Of a stretch of 34,245 bases of DNA, positions 16,321 to 23,710 are shown one piece after another. How positions within the stretch are numbered: position 1 is the first letter of the stretch; each line of letters starts with the position of its first letter. The position numbers and the translations under genes were made by a program. The stretch spans positions 1-34,245 of the forward strand of contig NZ_DASTBH010000433.1 of NCBI RefSeq assembly GCF_035712165.1, given 5' to 3'. The notes under the pieces are model-generated. The model did not search any database. It saw nothing but the letters and a program-made list of their open reading frames with translations, and was not told the DNA's origin. This stretch comes from DASYTH01 sp035712165. Its GTDB lineage: Bacteria; Actinomycetota; Actinomycetes; Mycobacteriales; Pseudonocardiaceae.

Positions 16321-16734
16321 GTGGCATCGCGGCTCAACCCGTACATCAGCTTCACCGACAACGCCCGGCAGGCGATGGAGTTCTACAAGGAGGTCTTCGG
16401 CGGCACGCTGACCCTGAACACGATGGGTGAGTTCAGCGCATCGCCCGAGGACGCCGAGAAGATCATGCACGCCATGCTGGAGACGCCCGGCGGCTACACC
16501 ATCATGGGCGCGGACACGCCGACCGGCATGGAACACAACCCCGGCACCAACATCGCGGTGAGCCTGAGCGGCGACGACGCGGCCGAGCTGCGCCGCTACT
16601 GGGAGAAACTCGCCGACGGCGGCACCGTGTCGGTTCCGCTGGAGAAGCAGATGTGGGGTGACGAGTTCGGCATGTGCACCGACAAGTTCGGCGTCGGTTG
16701 GATGGTCAACATCGCCGCGGCGCAGCAGGGCTGA
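16321..16734 (+). CDS. VOC-family (PhnB/glyoxalase-like) protein
   Basis: A 137-residue cytosolic protein of the PhnB-like branch of the vicinal oxygen chelate fold: LNPYISFTDNARQAMEFYKEVFGG, IMHAMLETPGGYTIMGADTP, ELRRYWEKLADGGTVSVPLEKQMWGDEFGMCTDKFGVGWMVNI. This branch (often named 3-demethylubiquinone-9 3-methyltransferase-like) rarely has a known reaction. GTG start with a GGAAGGAG site 6 nt upstream. It converges on the Rho-N gene, with a shared hairpin between them. Confidence 0.88.
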   Translation: MASRLNPYISFTDNARQAMEFYKEVFGGTLTLNTMGEFSASPEDAEKIMHAMLETPGGYTIMGADTPTGMEHNPGTNIAVSLSGDDAAELRRYWEKLADGGTVSVPLEKQMWGDEFGMCTDKFGVGWMVNIAAAQQG

Positions 16735-16745
16735 CGAGCGTGGGT

Positions 16746-16769
16746 GTGGCACGCCGCCGGGCGTGCCAC
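16746..16769. terminator. Bidirectional terminator hairpin
   Basis: GTGGCACGCC and its exact complement (10 bp each) around a GCCG tetraloop. It lies between the convergent VOC and Rho-N genes, 12 nt past one stop and 11 nt past the other. Confidence 0.7.
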
Positions 16770-16779
16770 GCCATCCGGC

Positions 16780-17124
16780 TCAGGACTCGATTTCCGAGCT
16801 GTGGCCGAGCGCCTTGGCGAGCTGCTTCTTGTTCATCGTGGAGCGGCCCTTGATGTTGCGCTGCCGGGCTTCGTTGTAGAGCTGGTCGCGGGTCAGGCCC
16901 TTGGGCCGCTTGGTTCCGGAGCGCAGCCCGCCCCGGCGCCCCGGCGAGATGTCCTGTGTGGAGCTACGGCTGGACTCCCTGGCCTCGCCCGCCTGGGCCC
17001 GCTCCTTGTTGACCGTGCGCGCGGCGATCTCCTTGGCCCGCTTGGTGGACGTGCCGCGATCCTCGGCCGATTCCTTGATGTGCTCGTACTGCCGTTCCCG
17101 TTTGGCACTCCAGGCTTTCGGCAT
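16780..17124 (-). CDS. Basic protein with Rho N-terminal/SAP-like domain
   Basis: A 114-residue, strongly charged cytosolic protein. The N-terminal half is a Lys/Arg/Glu-rich helix (WSAKRERQYEHIKESAEDRGTSTKRAKEIAARTVNKER), which resembles the small actinobacterial proteins often labelled plasmid stabilisation protein. The C-terminal GLTRDQLYNEARQRNIKGRSTMNKKQLAKAL is a Rho-N/SAP-like helix-extended-loop-helix, usually nucleic-acid binding. GGGAGGT lies 5 nt before the ATG. No partner toxin is near, so a toxin-antitoxin role is not supported; nucleic-acid or chromosome association is inferred. Confidence 0.8.
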   Translation of the reverse strand: MPKAWSAKRERQYEHIKESAEDRGTSTKRAKEIAARTVNKERAQAGEARESSRSSTQDISPGRRGGLRSGTKRPKGLTRDQLYNEARQRNIKGRSTMNKKQLAKALGHSSEIES

Positions 17125-17261
17125 CTCGACCTCCCTGGTTCGACCGGGACTGGTTACCCCGGCCGGCCGGGCGCCACACGTGCTCGCTCACGTCGTATCC
17201 TCGCAGGCTCGGAGCCGCCGTGACCGGACGCCCTGTGACATGGATTCGCTCGCAAGCTCGC

Positions 17262-18056
17262 TCACAGCCGCCACTTCTGGTTGCCGCCGCCCCAGTAGTC
17301 CCACTGGATGAGCTGCGCGCCGTTGTCGGCCGACCCCCCGAAGACGTCCAGGCACAGGCCGCTGTGTCTGGCCACGAACCTCACATACCCGTCACCGACA
17401 CCCTCGGGACGCCATTTCTGGTTGTCCCCGCCCCAGTACGGCCACTGGATGACCCGGGCCCCCTTCGCCGTCGAGATGCCTTCCACGTCCAGGCACATGC
17501 CGCTGTGCTCGACCATGATCCGGTAGTAGCCGTCGCCGACCGGGTCGAGCCGCATCCGTTGGTTGCCGCCACCCCAGTACTCCCACTGGATCACCGGTGT
17601 GCCGGGCGCGAGCGAGCTCCCGGCCACGTCCAGGACCTTGCCGCTGTGCAGTGCGGTGACCGGCGCCGGTCCGACCCGCCAGCGCTGGTTGTCGCCGCCC
17701 CACCAGTCCCACTGGATGACCTTGGCGCCGGAGTTGTGCGAGATGCCGGCCACGTCGAGCACCCGACCGCTGTTCTTGGCCACGATCCGGTAGTAGCCGT
17801 GGCCCACCGGGTCGAGCCGGAACCGCTGGTTGTCCCCGCCCCACCAGTCCCACTGGTGCACCTGCGCGCCGTTGGCGGTGGACTGTCCCTCGATGTCGAG
17901 GACCTTGCCGCTGTGCGTCGCGACCAGGCGATAGTGCGCGGACTCGACCCATTCCAGCCGGAACAGCTGGTTGCCGCCGCCCCAGTGGTCCCACTGGATC
18001 GCGTCGGCGCCGTTGTCGGCCGAGCCGCCCTCGATGTCCAGGCATTTCCCGCTGTG
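17262..18056 (-). repeat. Six tandem coding repeats of the ricin-type lectin part
   Basis: Six copies of about 141 nt encoding HSGKxLDIxGxSxxxGAxxIQWxxWGGxNQxxRL. Copies 3 and 4 are joined by a shorter linker (GPAPVTAL), which splits the array into two trefoils of three. Confidence 0.85.
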
Positions 18057-18887
18057 CCCGGCGAACAGCGGCACGGTCTGCGGGTAGAGCCAGCGGATGC
18101 CCTCCAGGTCGTCCTGGGTGAGCACCCGGTTGGTGACGTTGTCCGCCACCGTCGGGAACATGACCGCGCCGGCCACGGCGGAGTGTTGCAGGCCGAGGAT
18201 GTGCCCGAGTTCGTGCAGCGCGATGGTCTCGACGTCGAAGCCGCCGCTGACCGCGCCGATCACCCAGGTGTGCTCCTGGTCGTCGTAGTGCACCGGGCGG
18301 GGCAGGCCGTTGCCGTAGAAGCCGCAGCCGGGCGGGTAGTCGGCGTGGGCCAGGACGCCGCCGGTCATGTCGGCGTCGCCGCAGGCCGCGTTCCCCCACC
18401 GGATCAGGATGTCCGGGCTCTCGTTCGGCGCGACCTCGCGGAACGCCAGCGGCGCCGCGGCCGACCAGGTGATGAACGCGTTGCGCACGGCCTGGCGTTC
18501 GTCCCCGCCGGTGCCGGCATCGAAGGCGAAGGTCAGCGCGGTGCGGGTCCACCCGCAGGTGGTCGAGAACGCCAGCGGTCCGGTCCCGGCCGGGTCCGGC
18601 AGCAGGCAGCGCGACATGGTCATCCGGTCCCGGGTGGCCGCGTCGAAGATCCCGGTGGTGGGTAGGCCGTTGAAGCTCTGGTACCGGGCGAGCGCGCTGG
18701 AGGTGTCCGCGTCCAGCGTGCCGGTCACCTTGGCCCGCGCGTCCTTGGCGCCGAGGTCCTTCGCGCCGGCCACCGCCGAGTCGTCGGTGAGGTAACCGAA
18801 CCGGCGCAGGAACTCCTGGACGCGGACGAAGCCGTCGGGTGCCTCGTCGAGCCGGGTTTCGTCGATCTCGGCGATCGGTGTGGTCAT
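17262..18887 (-). CDS. Matrixin-type zinc metalloprotease with two ricin-type beta-trefoils
   Basis: A 541-residue protein. Residues 13-90 are a peptidoglycan-binding_1-like helical domain (VQEFLRRFGYL, SSALARYQSFNGLPTTGIFDAATRDRM), as in the propeptide of matrix metalloproteases. It ends with SRCLLPD; Cys94 fits the MMP cysteine switch (PRCGxPD). The catalytic domain has HELGHILGLQHS with zinc ligands His225, His229 and His235, Glu226, and a Met turn at Met243. From 278 to the end are six QxW-type lectin repeats, two trefoils. No signal peptide is seen: the start MTTPIAEIDE is polar and well supported by GGAGGG 7 nt upstream. Export is therefore unexplained. It faces the reductase gene across the AT-rich inverted repeat. 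Confidence 0.9.
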   Translation of the reverse strand: MTTPIAEIDETRLDEAPDGFVRVQEFLRRFGYLTDDSAVAGAKDLGAKDARAKVTGTLDADTSSALARYQSFNGLPTTGIFDAATRDRMTMSRCLLPDPAGTGPLAFSTTCGWTRTALTFAFDAGTGGDERQAVRNAFITWSAAAPLAFREVAPNESPDILIRWGNAACGDADMTGGVLAHADYPPGCGFYGNGLPRPVHYDDQEHTWVIGAVSGGFDVETIALHELGHILGLQHSAVAGAVMFPTVADNVTNRVLTQDDLEGIRWLYPQTVPLFAGHSGKCLDIEGGSADNGADAIQWDHWGGGNQLFRLEWVESAHYRLVATHSGKVLDIEGQSTANGAQVHQWDWWGGDNQRFRLDPVGHGYYRIVAKNSGRVLDVAGISHNSGAKVIQWDWWGGDNQRWRVGPAPVTALHSGKVLDVAGSSLAPGTPVIQWEYWGGGNQRMRLDPVGDGYYRIMVEHSGMCLDVEGISTAKGARVIQWPYWGGDNQKWRPEGVGDGYVRFVARHSGLCLDVFGGSADNGAQLIQWDYWGGGNQKWRL

Positions 18888-18960
18888 CGGGGGTCCCTCC
18901 TCGTGTGCTGCCGCCACCACTCAGAGCGGACCGGGGGCACGCTGATACGGGGGTGACCGA

Positions 18961-19025
18961 TGTAAATCAAACTTGACACGATGTCAGCCCAGCTTTACAT
19001 TCGTCCGTGTCAACTTTGTTTTACA
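18961..19025. promoter_or_regulatory. 65-bp AT-rich inverted repeat, putative operator
   Basis: Arms TGTAAATCAAACTTGACACG (18961-18980) and, on the other strand, TGTAAAACAAAGTTGACACG (19025-19006) match at 18 of 20 positions around a 25-nt spacer. Inside lies a smaller perfect palindrome TGACA-CGA-TGTCA (18974-18986). The left arm also contains a consensus TTGACA (18973-18978) with TTACAT 16 nt downstream, usable as a promoter for the reductase. The segment is conspicuously AT-rich for this DNA. A repressor of both flanking divergent genes is inferred; no regulator gene lies next to it. Confidence 0.7.
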
Positions 19026-19045
19026 CGGCGAGCGGGAGCGACATC

Positions 19046-20014
19046 ATGAGGGCGATCGTGCAGGACACCTACGGCTCACCCGATGTGCTGGAACTGCGCG
19101 ACATCCCGGTTCCCCAGCCCGGGCCGGGCGAGGTGCTGGTGCGGGTGCGCGCGGCCGGCGTCGACCCCGGGGTCTGGTTCCTGCTGACCGGCAAGCCCTA
19201 CCTGGTGCGCCTGATGGGTTTCGGGGTACGCCGCCCCAAGTCGCCGGTGCGCGGCATGGACGTCGCGGGCCGGGTCGAGGCGGTCGGCCCGGGCGTGACC
19301 CGGTTCCAGCCGGGCGACGACGTGTACGGCACCTGCGACGGTTCCTACGCCGAGTACGCCTGCGCCGCGGCCGACCGGTTCGCCCGCAAACCGGCCAACC
19401 TCGACTTCGCCGCCGCGGCGGCCGTCCCGATCTCGGCCTGCACCGCGCTGCAGGCCCTGCGCGACCGGGGTGAGGTCCGGGACGGAACCCGGGTCCTGAT
19501 CATCGGCGCGGCCGGCGGGGTGGGCACCTTCGCGGTGCAGGTGGCCAAGGCGTTCGGCGCGCACGTCACCGGGGTGTGCAGCACGGCGAAGACGGACCTG
19601 GTCGCCGGCCTCGGCGCGGACGAGGTGATCGACTACACCCGCGCGGACTTCGCCGGCAACCGCCGCTACGACGTGATCCTCGACATCGCCGGCAACCGGC
19701 CGCTGTCGGCGTTGCGCCGCGCGCTCACCGACCGGGGCACCCTGGTGCTGGTCGGCGGCGCGCAGACCGGTCGCTGGGTCGGCAACATGGCCCGCATGGC
19801 CCGGGTGATGCTGGTCGGCATGTTCCTGCGCCAGCGCGTGCGCAACCTGTTCGCCACCGAACCCGCCGCCGACCTCGAAACCCTCCGCGAGATGATCGAG
19901 GCCGGCACGGTCCGTCCGGTGATCAACCGGAGCTATCCGCTGGCCGAGGCCGCGCAGGCGATCGGATATGTCCACGGTGGACACTCGGCCGGCAAGGTCG
20001 TCGTCACCGTGTGA
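19046..20014 (+). CDS. Medium-chain NAD(P)H-dependent quinone-type oxidoreductase
   Basis: A 322-residue zinc-independent MDR enzyme. The N-terminal GroES-like domain has MRAIVQDTYGSPDVLELRDIPVP, GEVLVRVRAAGVDPG and VRGMDVAGRVEAVGPGVTRFQPGDDVYG. The Rossmann part has VLIIGAAGGVGTFAVQVAKAFGA (GxxGGVG at 154-160). The Cys/His ligands of catalytic zinc are absent, as in quinone oxidoreductases. Start ATG 19046 with GGGAG 8 nt upstream; the frame upstream runs through the operator and is not used. Likely controlled by that operator. The substrate is not readable from sequence. Confidence 0.88.
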   Translation: MRAIVQDTYGSPDVLELRDIPVPQPGPGEVLVRVRAAGVDPGVWFLLTGKPYLVRLMGFGVRRPKSPVRGMDVAGRVEAVGPGVTRFQPGDDVYGTCDGSYAEYACAAADRFARKPANLDFAAAAAVPISACTALQALRDRGEVRDGTRVLIIGAAGGVGTFAVQVAKAFGAHVTGVCSTAKTDLVAGLGADEVIDYTRADFAGNRRYDVILDIAGNRPLSALRRALTDRGTLVLVGGAQTGRWVGNMARMARVMLVGMFLRQRVRNLFATEPAADLETLREMIEAGTVRPVINRSYPLAEAAQAIGYVHGGHSAGKVVVTV

Positions 20015-20072
20015 GCCGATAGTCTCGGCGCTACGGTCTTGTTCGTACCGGATTCGAACGGGAGGGAGCGCG

Positions 20073-20693
20073 ATGGGCCTGCGGTTGCAGCCTCGGGACA
20101 CCAAGTTCTTCACGTTGTTCAGCAACTCCAGCGCGCAGATCAGCGAGTGCGTGCAGGTGCTGCGCGAGTTCGTCACCGCGGCGCCGGAACGTCGGGGTGA
20201 GCTGGCCAAGCGGATGCACGAGGTCGAGCACGCCGGCGACGACGCCACCCACGCCATCCTGGAGCAGCTCAACCGCTCCTTCGTCACGCCGTTCGACCGG
20301 GAGGACATCTACCGGCTCGCGGCGCGGATGGACGACGTCATCGACTACATCGACGCGGCGGTCGACCTGGCCAACCTCTACCACGTCGGCGACCTGCCCG
20401 AGGGCGTGCACGCCCAGGTCGAGGTGCTGTGCCAGGCCGCGGAGCTGACCGCCGAGGCGATGCCGGAACTGGCCCGCCCCGGCGGGCTGGACCGCTACTG
20501 GGTCCGGGTGAACGAGCTGGAGAACGACGCCGACAAGATCTACCGCCGGTTGCTGTCCTGGCTGTTCAGCGGGGAGCTCGACCCGTTGAGCGTGATGAAG
20601 CTCAAGGAGATCGTCGATCAGCTGGAGTTCGCGGCGGACGCGTTCGAACACGTGGCCGACGCCGTCCACACGATCGCGGTCAAGGAGTCCTGA
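20073..20693 (+). CDS. DUF47/PhoU-like accessory protein of phosphate uptake
   Basis: A 206-residue all-helical cytosolic protein of the DUF47 family: KFFTLFSNSSAQISECVQVL, MHEVEHAGDDATHAILEQLNRSFVTPFDREDIYRLAARMDDVIDYID and LENDADKIYRRLLSWLF. The paired acidic motifs EHxGDD and ENDAD are the metal-binding motifs shared with PhoU. It is followed after 2 nt by the PiT transporter gene, the usual arrangement, so it probably regulates that transporter. GGAGGG lies 6 nt before the ATG. Confidence 0.92.
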   Translation: MGLRLQPRDTKFFTLFSNSSAQISECVQVLREFVTAAPERRGELAKRMHEVEHAGDDATHAILEQLNRSFVTPFDREDIYRLAARMDDVIDYIDAAVDLANLYHVGDLPEGVHAQVEVLCQAAELTAEAMPELARPGGLDRYWVRVNELENDADKIYRRLLSWLFSGELDPLSVMKLKEIVDQLEFAADAFEHVADAVHTIAVKES

Positions 20694-20695
20694 CG

Positions 20696-21679
20696 GTGGA
20701 CTGGGCCGCACTGGTCCTTCTCGTCGCTCTTGCCCTGGGGTTCGACTTCACCAACGGGTTCCACGACGCCGCCAACGCGATCGCCTCGGCGGTGTCCACC
20801 CGCGCCCTGTCGCTGCGCGGGGCGCTGCTGCTGGCGGCCGTGATGAACCTGTTCGGCGCGTTGGCCGGCACCGGCGTGGCGGTCACCGTCGCGTCCGGGG
20901 TGATCGCCACCCCGGACTCGCTCGGCGTGGTCATCGCGGCGCTGATCGGGGCCATCACCTGGAACCTGATCACCTGGTACTTCGGTCTGCCGTCGTCGTC
21001 CTCGCACGCGCTGATCGGCGGCCTGGTCGGGGCCGCGCTGGCCTCGGCCACGACGGTGTTCTGGAGCGGGGTGGCCAAGAAGGTGCTCATCCCGATGGTG
21101 CTCTCGCCGGTGATCGGGTTCCTGCTCGGCTACCTGGTGATGACCGCCATGCTGTGGATGTTCCGCCGCTCCGACGCCCACGGGGTGAGCCGCAACATCC
21201 GCCGCGCGCAGGTGCTGTCCGCGGCCAGCCTGGCCTTCGGACACGGCCTGCAGGACGCGCAGAAGAGCATGGGCGTGATCGTGCTCGGGCTGGTGATCGC
21301 CGGCCGGCAGGACGACTACACGGTGCCCACCTGGGTGATCCTGGCCTGCGCGCTGGCCCTGGCGGCCGGTACCTACGCGGGCGGGATGCGGATCATGCGC
21401 ACGCTCGGCCGGCGGATCTTCCCGCTGACCCCGCCGTACGGGTTCGCCGCCGAGATCTCCGCGGCGTCGGTGCTGTACGTGACCGCGTTCGTCTACGCCG
21501 CCCCGGTTTCCACCACGCACGTGATCACGTCGGCGGTGATGGGCGTCGGCGCGACCCGGCGGCGCTCGGCGGTGCGCTGGTCGGTGGCCGGCAACATCGT
21601 GACCGCCTGGGTGCTCACCCCCCTCGGCGCCGCCACCGTCGGGGCGGCGTCGTACGGAATCGTCGCGCTGTTCTCCTGA
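20696..21679 (+). CDS. pit: PiT-family inorganic phosphate transporter
   Basis: A 327-residue membrane protein, about 9-10 helices, moving phosphate with protons or sodium. The two PiT signatures are clear: FDFTNGFHDAANAIASAVSTRAL near the N-terminus and SAASVLYVTAFVYAAPVSTTHVITSAVMGVGATRR near the C-terminus, with WYFGLPSSSSHALIGG between. The size matches low-affinity Pit proteins. The GTG start lies 2 nt after the DUF47 stop, with AAGGAG 8 nt upstream inside that gene. Confidence 0.93.
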   Translation: MDWAALVLLVALALGFDFTNGFHDAANAIASAVSTRALSLRGALLLAAVMNLFGALAGTGVAVTVASGVIATPDSLGVVIAALIGAITWNLITWYFGLPSSSSHALIGGLVGAALASATTVFWSGVAKKVLIPMVLSPVIGFLLGYLVMTAMLWMFRRSDAHGVSRNIRRAQVLSAASLAFGHGLQDAQKSMGVIVLGLVIAGRQDDYTVPTWVILACALALAAGTYAGGMRIMRTLGRRIFPLTPPYGFAAEISAASVLYVTAFVYAAPVSTTHVITSAVMGVGATRRRSAVRWSVAGNIVTAWVLTPLGAATVGAASYGIVALFS

Positions 21680-21714
21680 CCCATCTCGACGAGCCGCCGC
21701 CCCGAACACCGGGT

Positions 21715-23253
21715 GTGACACAGACAGCGCCGGTCCGGTTGCCCAGGTGGACCGCGGCGGCCCTCGGCATCCTGGCCGTCGCCGCCGCACTGGCGGCCGG
21801 CCACCTGGTCGCCGGGTTGCTCGAACCGAACGCCTCGCCGTTCCTGGCCGTCGGCAACACCGCGATCGACCTGACCCCGGCTCCGGTCAAGGACTTCGCG
21901 GTGGGCACCTTCGGCACCGCCGACAAGGTGGTGCTGATCTGCGGGATGGGCGCGGTCCTGCTGGGTCTCGCGGCGCTCGCCGGGCTGCTGTCCCGGTCTC
22001 GTCCGTGGCCCGGCCTGGGGCTCGCCGTGGGGCTCGGCACGCTGGGGGTCGCGGCCGTGCTGAACCGTCCCGATCTCGGCCTGACCGCCCTGCTGGCCCC
22101 GGCGGCCGCGCTCGCGGTGGGCGTGCTGGTGTTCTACGCCCTGCACACGCTGGCGCTGCGCAGCCGGGCCGCGTCCAGTTGGGCGGAGCTGGACCGCGGC
22201 CGGCGCCGGTTCCTGGCCTCCTCGGCGGGCGCCGCGCTCGGCGCCGGGCTGGCCGGGGCCGGGGGAGCACTGCTGGCCGGCAGGGTCGACGTGGAGGCCT
22301 CCCGCGCCGCGATCGGTCCGCTGGTCGCGGCCGAGCCGGCAGCGCCGATCCCGGCCGGGGCGGACTTCGCGGCGCTCGGCACGCCCCGGTTCCTGACGTC
22401 CAACCGCGACTTCTACCGGGTGGACACCGCGCTGTCGGTGCCGAGGCTGCGCGCCGAGGACTGGCGGCTGCGCATCCACGGCGCGGTGGACCGGGAACTG
22501 GCCCTGGGTTACGCCGACATCCGCCGGCTGCCGCTGGTGGAGCGCACCGTGACGATCACCTGTGTGTCCAACGAGGTGGGCGGGCCGTATGTGTCCACGG
22601 CGAACTTCATCGGAGTCCCGCTGCGGGATCTGCTGGACCGCGCCGGGGTCAAGCCGGGCGCCGAGCAGGTGTTCTCCACCAGTGTGGACGGCTGGACCTG
22701 CGGCACGCCGGTGGCCGACGTGCTGGACCGCGGCCTGCTCGCGATCGGGATGAACGGCGAGCCGCTGCCGGTGGAGCACGGGTTCCCGGCCCGGCTGGTG
22801 GTGCCCGGCCTGTACGGGTTCGTCTCGGCCACCAAGTGGGTGGTGGACCTGGAGCTCAACCGGTTCGCCGACCGGCAGGCCTACTGGCGGCGGCGCGGCT
22901 GGGCAGAGCGGGCGCCGATCAAGACCCAGTCCCGGATCGACGCCCCCGCCCCGTTCGCCGAGGTGCCGTCCGGCGTGGTCACCGTGGCCGGCATCGCCTA
23001 CGCCCAGCACCGCGGCATCAGCCGGGTCGAGGTCCGCGCGGACGGCGGCCCGTGGCTCGACGCCACCCTGTCCACCGAGGTCAACTCGGACACCTGGCGC
23101 ATGTGGCAGGCCCGCCTCAGCCTTCCCCCGGGCACCCACACCGTGGAGTGCCGCGCCACCGACACCACCGGCGCCACCCAACCCGAGGCCCGCGTCCCAC
23201 CCATCCCCGACGGCGCGACCGGCTGGCCCTCCACCCAGTTCACCACCACCTGA
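21715..23253 (+). CDS. Membrane-anchored molybdopterin oxidoreductase (sulfite oxidase fold)
   Basis: A 512-residue protein. Four helices in residues 13-147 are followed by GRRRFLASSAGAALGAGLAG, a Tat-like twin-Arg motif (163-165) and fifth helix. The outer part (240-390) is the oxidoreductase molybdopterin-binding domain: DWRLRIHGAV, VTITCVSNEVGG with the Mo-ligand Cys283, and GFPARLVVPGLYGFVSATKWV. The Mo-cofactor dimerisation domain (about 405-510) completes a sulfite-oxidase-type enzyme. No haem domain is present. The electron donor is not known; sulfite or sulfoxide substrates are possible. Start GTG 21715 is the first plausible codon after the PiT gene, 35 nt away; its ribosome site is weak, so the start is less sure. 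Confidence 0.88.
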   Translation: MTQTAPVRLPRWTAAALGILAVAAALAAGHLVAGLLEPNASPFLAVGNTAIDLTPAPVKDFAVGTFGTADKVVLICGMGAVLLGLAALAGLLSRSRPWPGLGLAVGLGTLGVAAVLNRPDLGLTALLAPAAALAVGVLVFYALHTLALRSRAASSWAELDRGRRRFLASSAGAALGAGLAGAGGALLAGRVDVEASRAAIGPLVAAEPAAPIPAGADFAALGTPRFLTSNRDFYRVDTALSVPRLRAEDWRLRIHGAVDRELALGYADIRRLPLVERTVTITCVSNEVGGPYVSTANFIGVPLRDLLDRAGVKPGAEQVFSTSVDGWTCGTPVADVLDRGLLAIGMNGEPLPVEHGFPARLVVPGLYGFVSATKWVVDLELNRFADRQAYWRRRGWAERAPIKTQSRIDAPAPFAEVPSGVVTVAGIAYAQHRGISRVEVRADGGPWLDATLSTEVNSDTWRMWQARLSLPPGTHTVECRATDTTGATQPEARVPPIPDGATGWPSTQFTTT

Positions 23254-23304
23254 CCGTTGCGACATTTGGTGTCTTGTTGCCGGCGGTGGCACACGGTTAT
23301 GTCG

Positions 23305-23323
23305 TATGTGCGGATCGCACATA
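23305..23323. promoter_or_regulatory. Perfect 19-bp palindrome before the haemoglobin gene
   Basis: TATGTGCG-GAT-CGCACATA, 22 nt before the ATG of the truncated haemoglobin. TGTG and CACA are 7 nt apart, which does not fit the 8-nt spacing of CRP/FNR or Rex sites. Redox or nitric-oxide control is inferred from the gene it precedes. Confidence 0.65.
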
Positions 23324-23345
23324 CCACAGGGCCGGAGGGCGAGGC

Positions 23346-23708
23346 ATGGGCAGCATCTACGAGGAGATCGGCGGGCACGAGGCGTTGATCACCGTGGTTG
23401 ACGACTTCTACGCGCGGGTGCTGGCCGACCCGGCGCTCGCGCCGTTCTTCACGGGGGTGAACATGTCCCGGCTCAAGGGAAAGCAGGTCGAGTTCTTCGC
23501 CGCGGTGCTCGGCGGTCCGGATGGGTACACCGGTCAGTCCATGAAGGATGTGCACCGGGGCCGGGGCATCGGGCAGACCGAGTTCGACCTGGTGGCCAAG
23601 CATCTGGGCGAGTCGCTGGCCCAGGCCGGGGTGCCGGCCGACACCACCGGCACGATCATCGCCACGGTCGCCCCGCTCTCGGCCGACATCGTTTCGCCGA
23701 ACGCCTGA
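23346..23708 (+). CDS. glbN: Group I truncated haemoglobin
   Basis: A 120-residue 2-on-2 globin: SIYEEIGGHEALITVVDDFYARVLAD with the B10 Tyr22, FFTGVNMSRLKGKQVEFFAAVLGGPDGYTG, and the proximal His70 in MKDVHRGRGI. The length and the Gly-rich turns match TrHbN (GlbN), which in mycobacteria turns nitric oxide into nitrate using bound oxygen. A GGAGGG site precedes the ATG at 23346. It stands alone behind its own palindrome; the next gene converges with 2 nt between stops. Confidence 0.93.
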   Translation: MGSIYEEIGGHEALITVVDDFYARVLADPALAPFFTGVNMSRLKGKQVEFFAAVLGGPDGYTGQSMKDVHRGRGIGQTEFDLVAKHLGESLAQAGVPADTTGTIIATVAPLSADIVSPNA

Positions 23709-23710
23709 GC

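Noticed and set aside
12839..16327. A 1162-residue open frame on the minus strand opposite the DUF6351 and membrane protein genes
   Set aside because: It is a shadow of strong GC3 bias; the composition is Arg/Gly/His/Pro-rich low-complexity sequence with no domain, and the opposite strand has clear genes with start signals.
16780..17124. Toxin-antitoxin antitoxin, from resemblance to proteins labelled plasmid stabilisation
   Set aside because: No toxin gene lies next to it, and the Rho-N/SAP-like C-terminus explains the protein better.
17262..18056. Regular repeats that might be a CRISPR or satellite array
   Set aside because: The period is about 141 nt, the repeats are diverged and in frame, and they encode lectin motifs.
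23305..23323. CRP/FNR-type site before the haemoglobin gene
   Set aside because: TGTG and CACA are 7 nt apart and not 8, and the flanking TGTGA/TCACA bases are missing.
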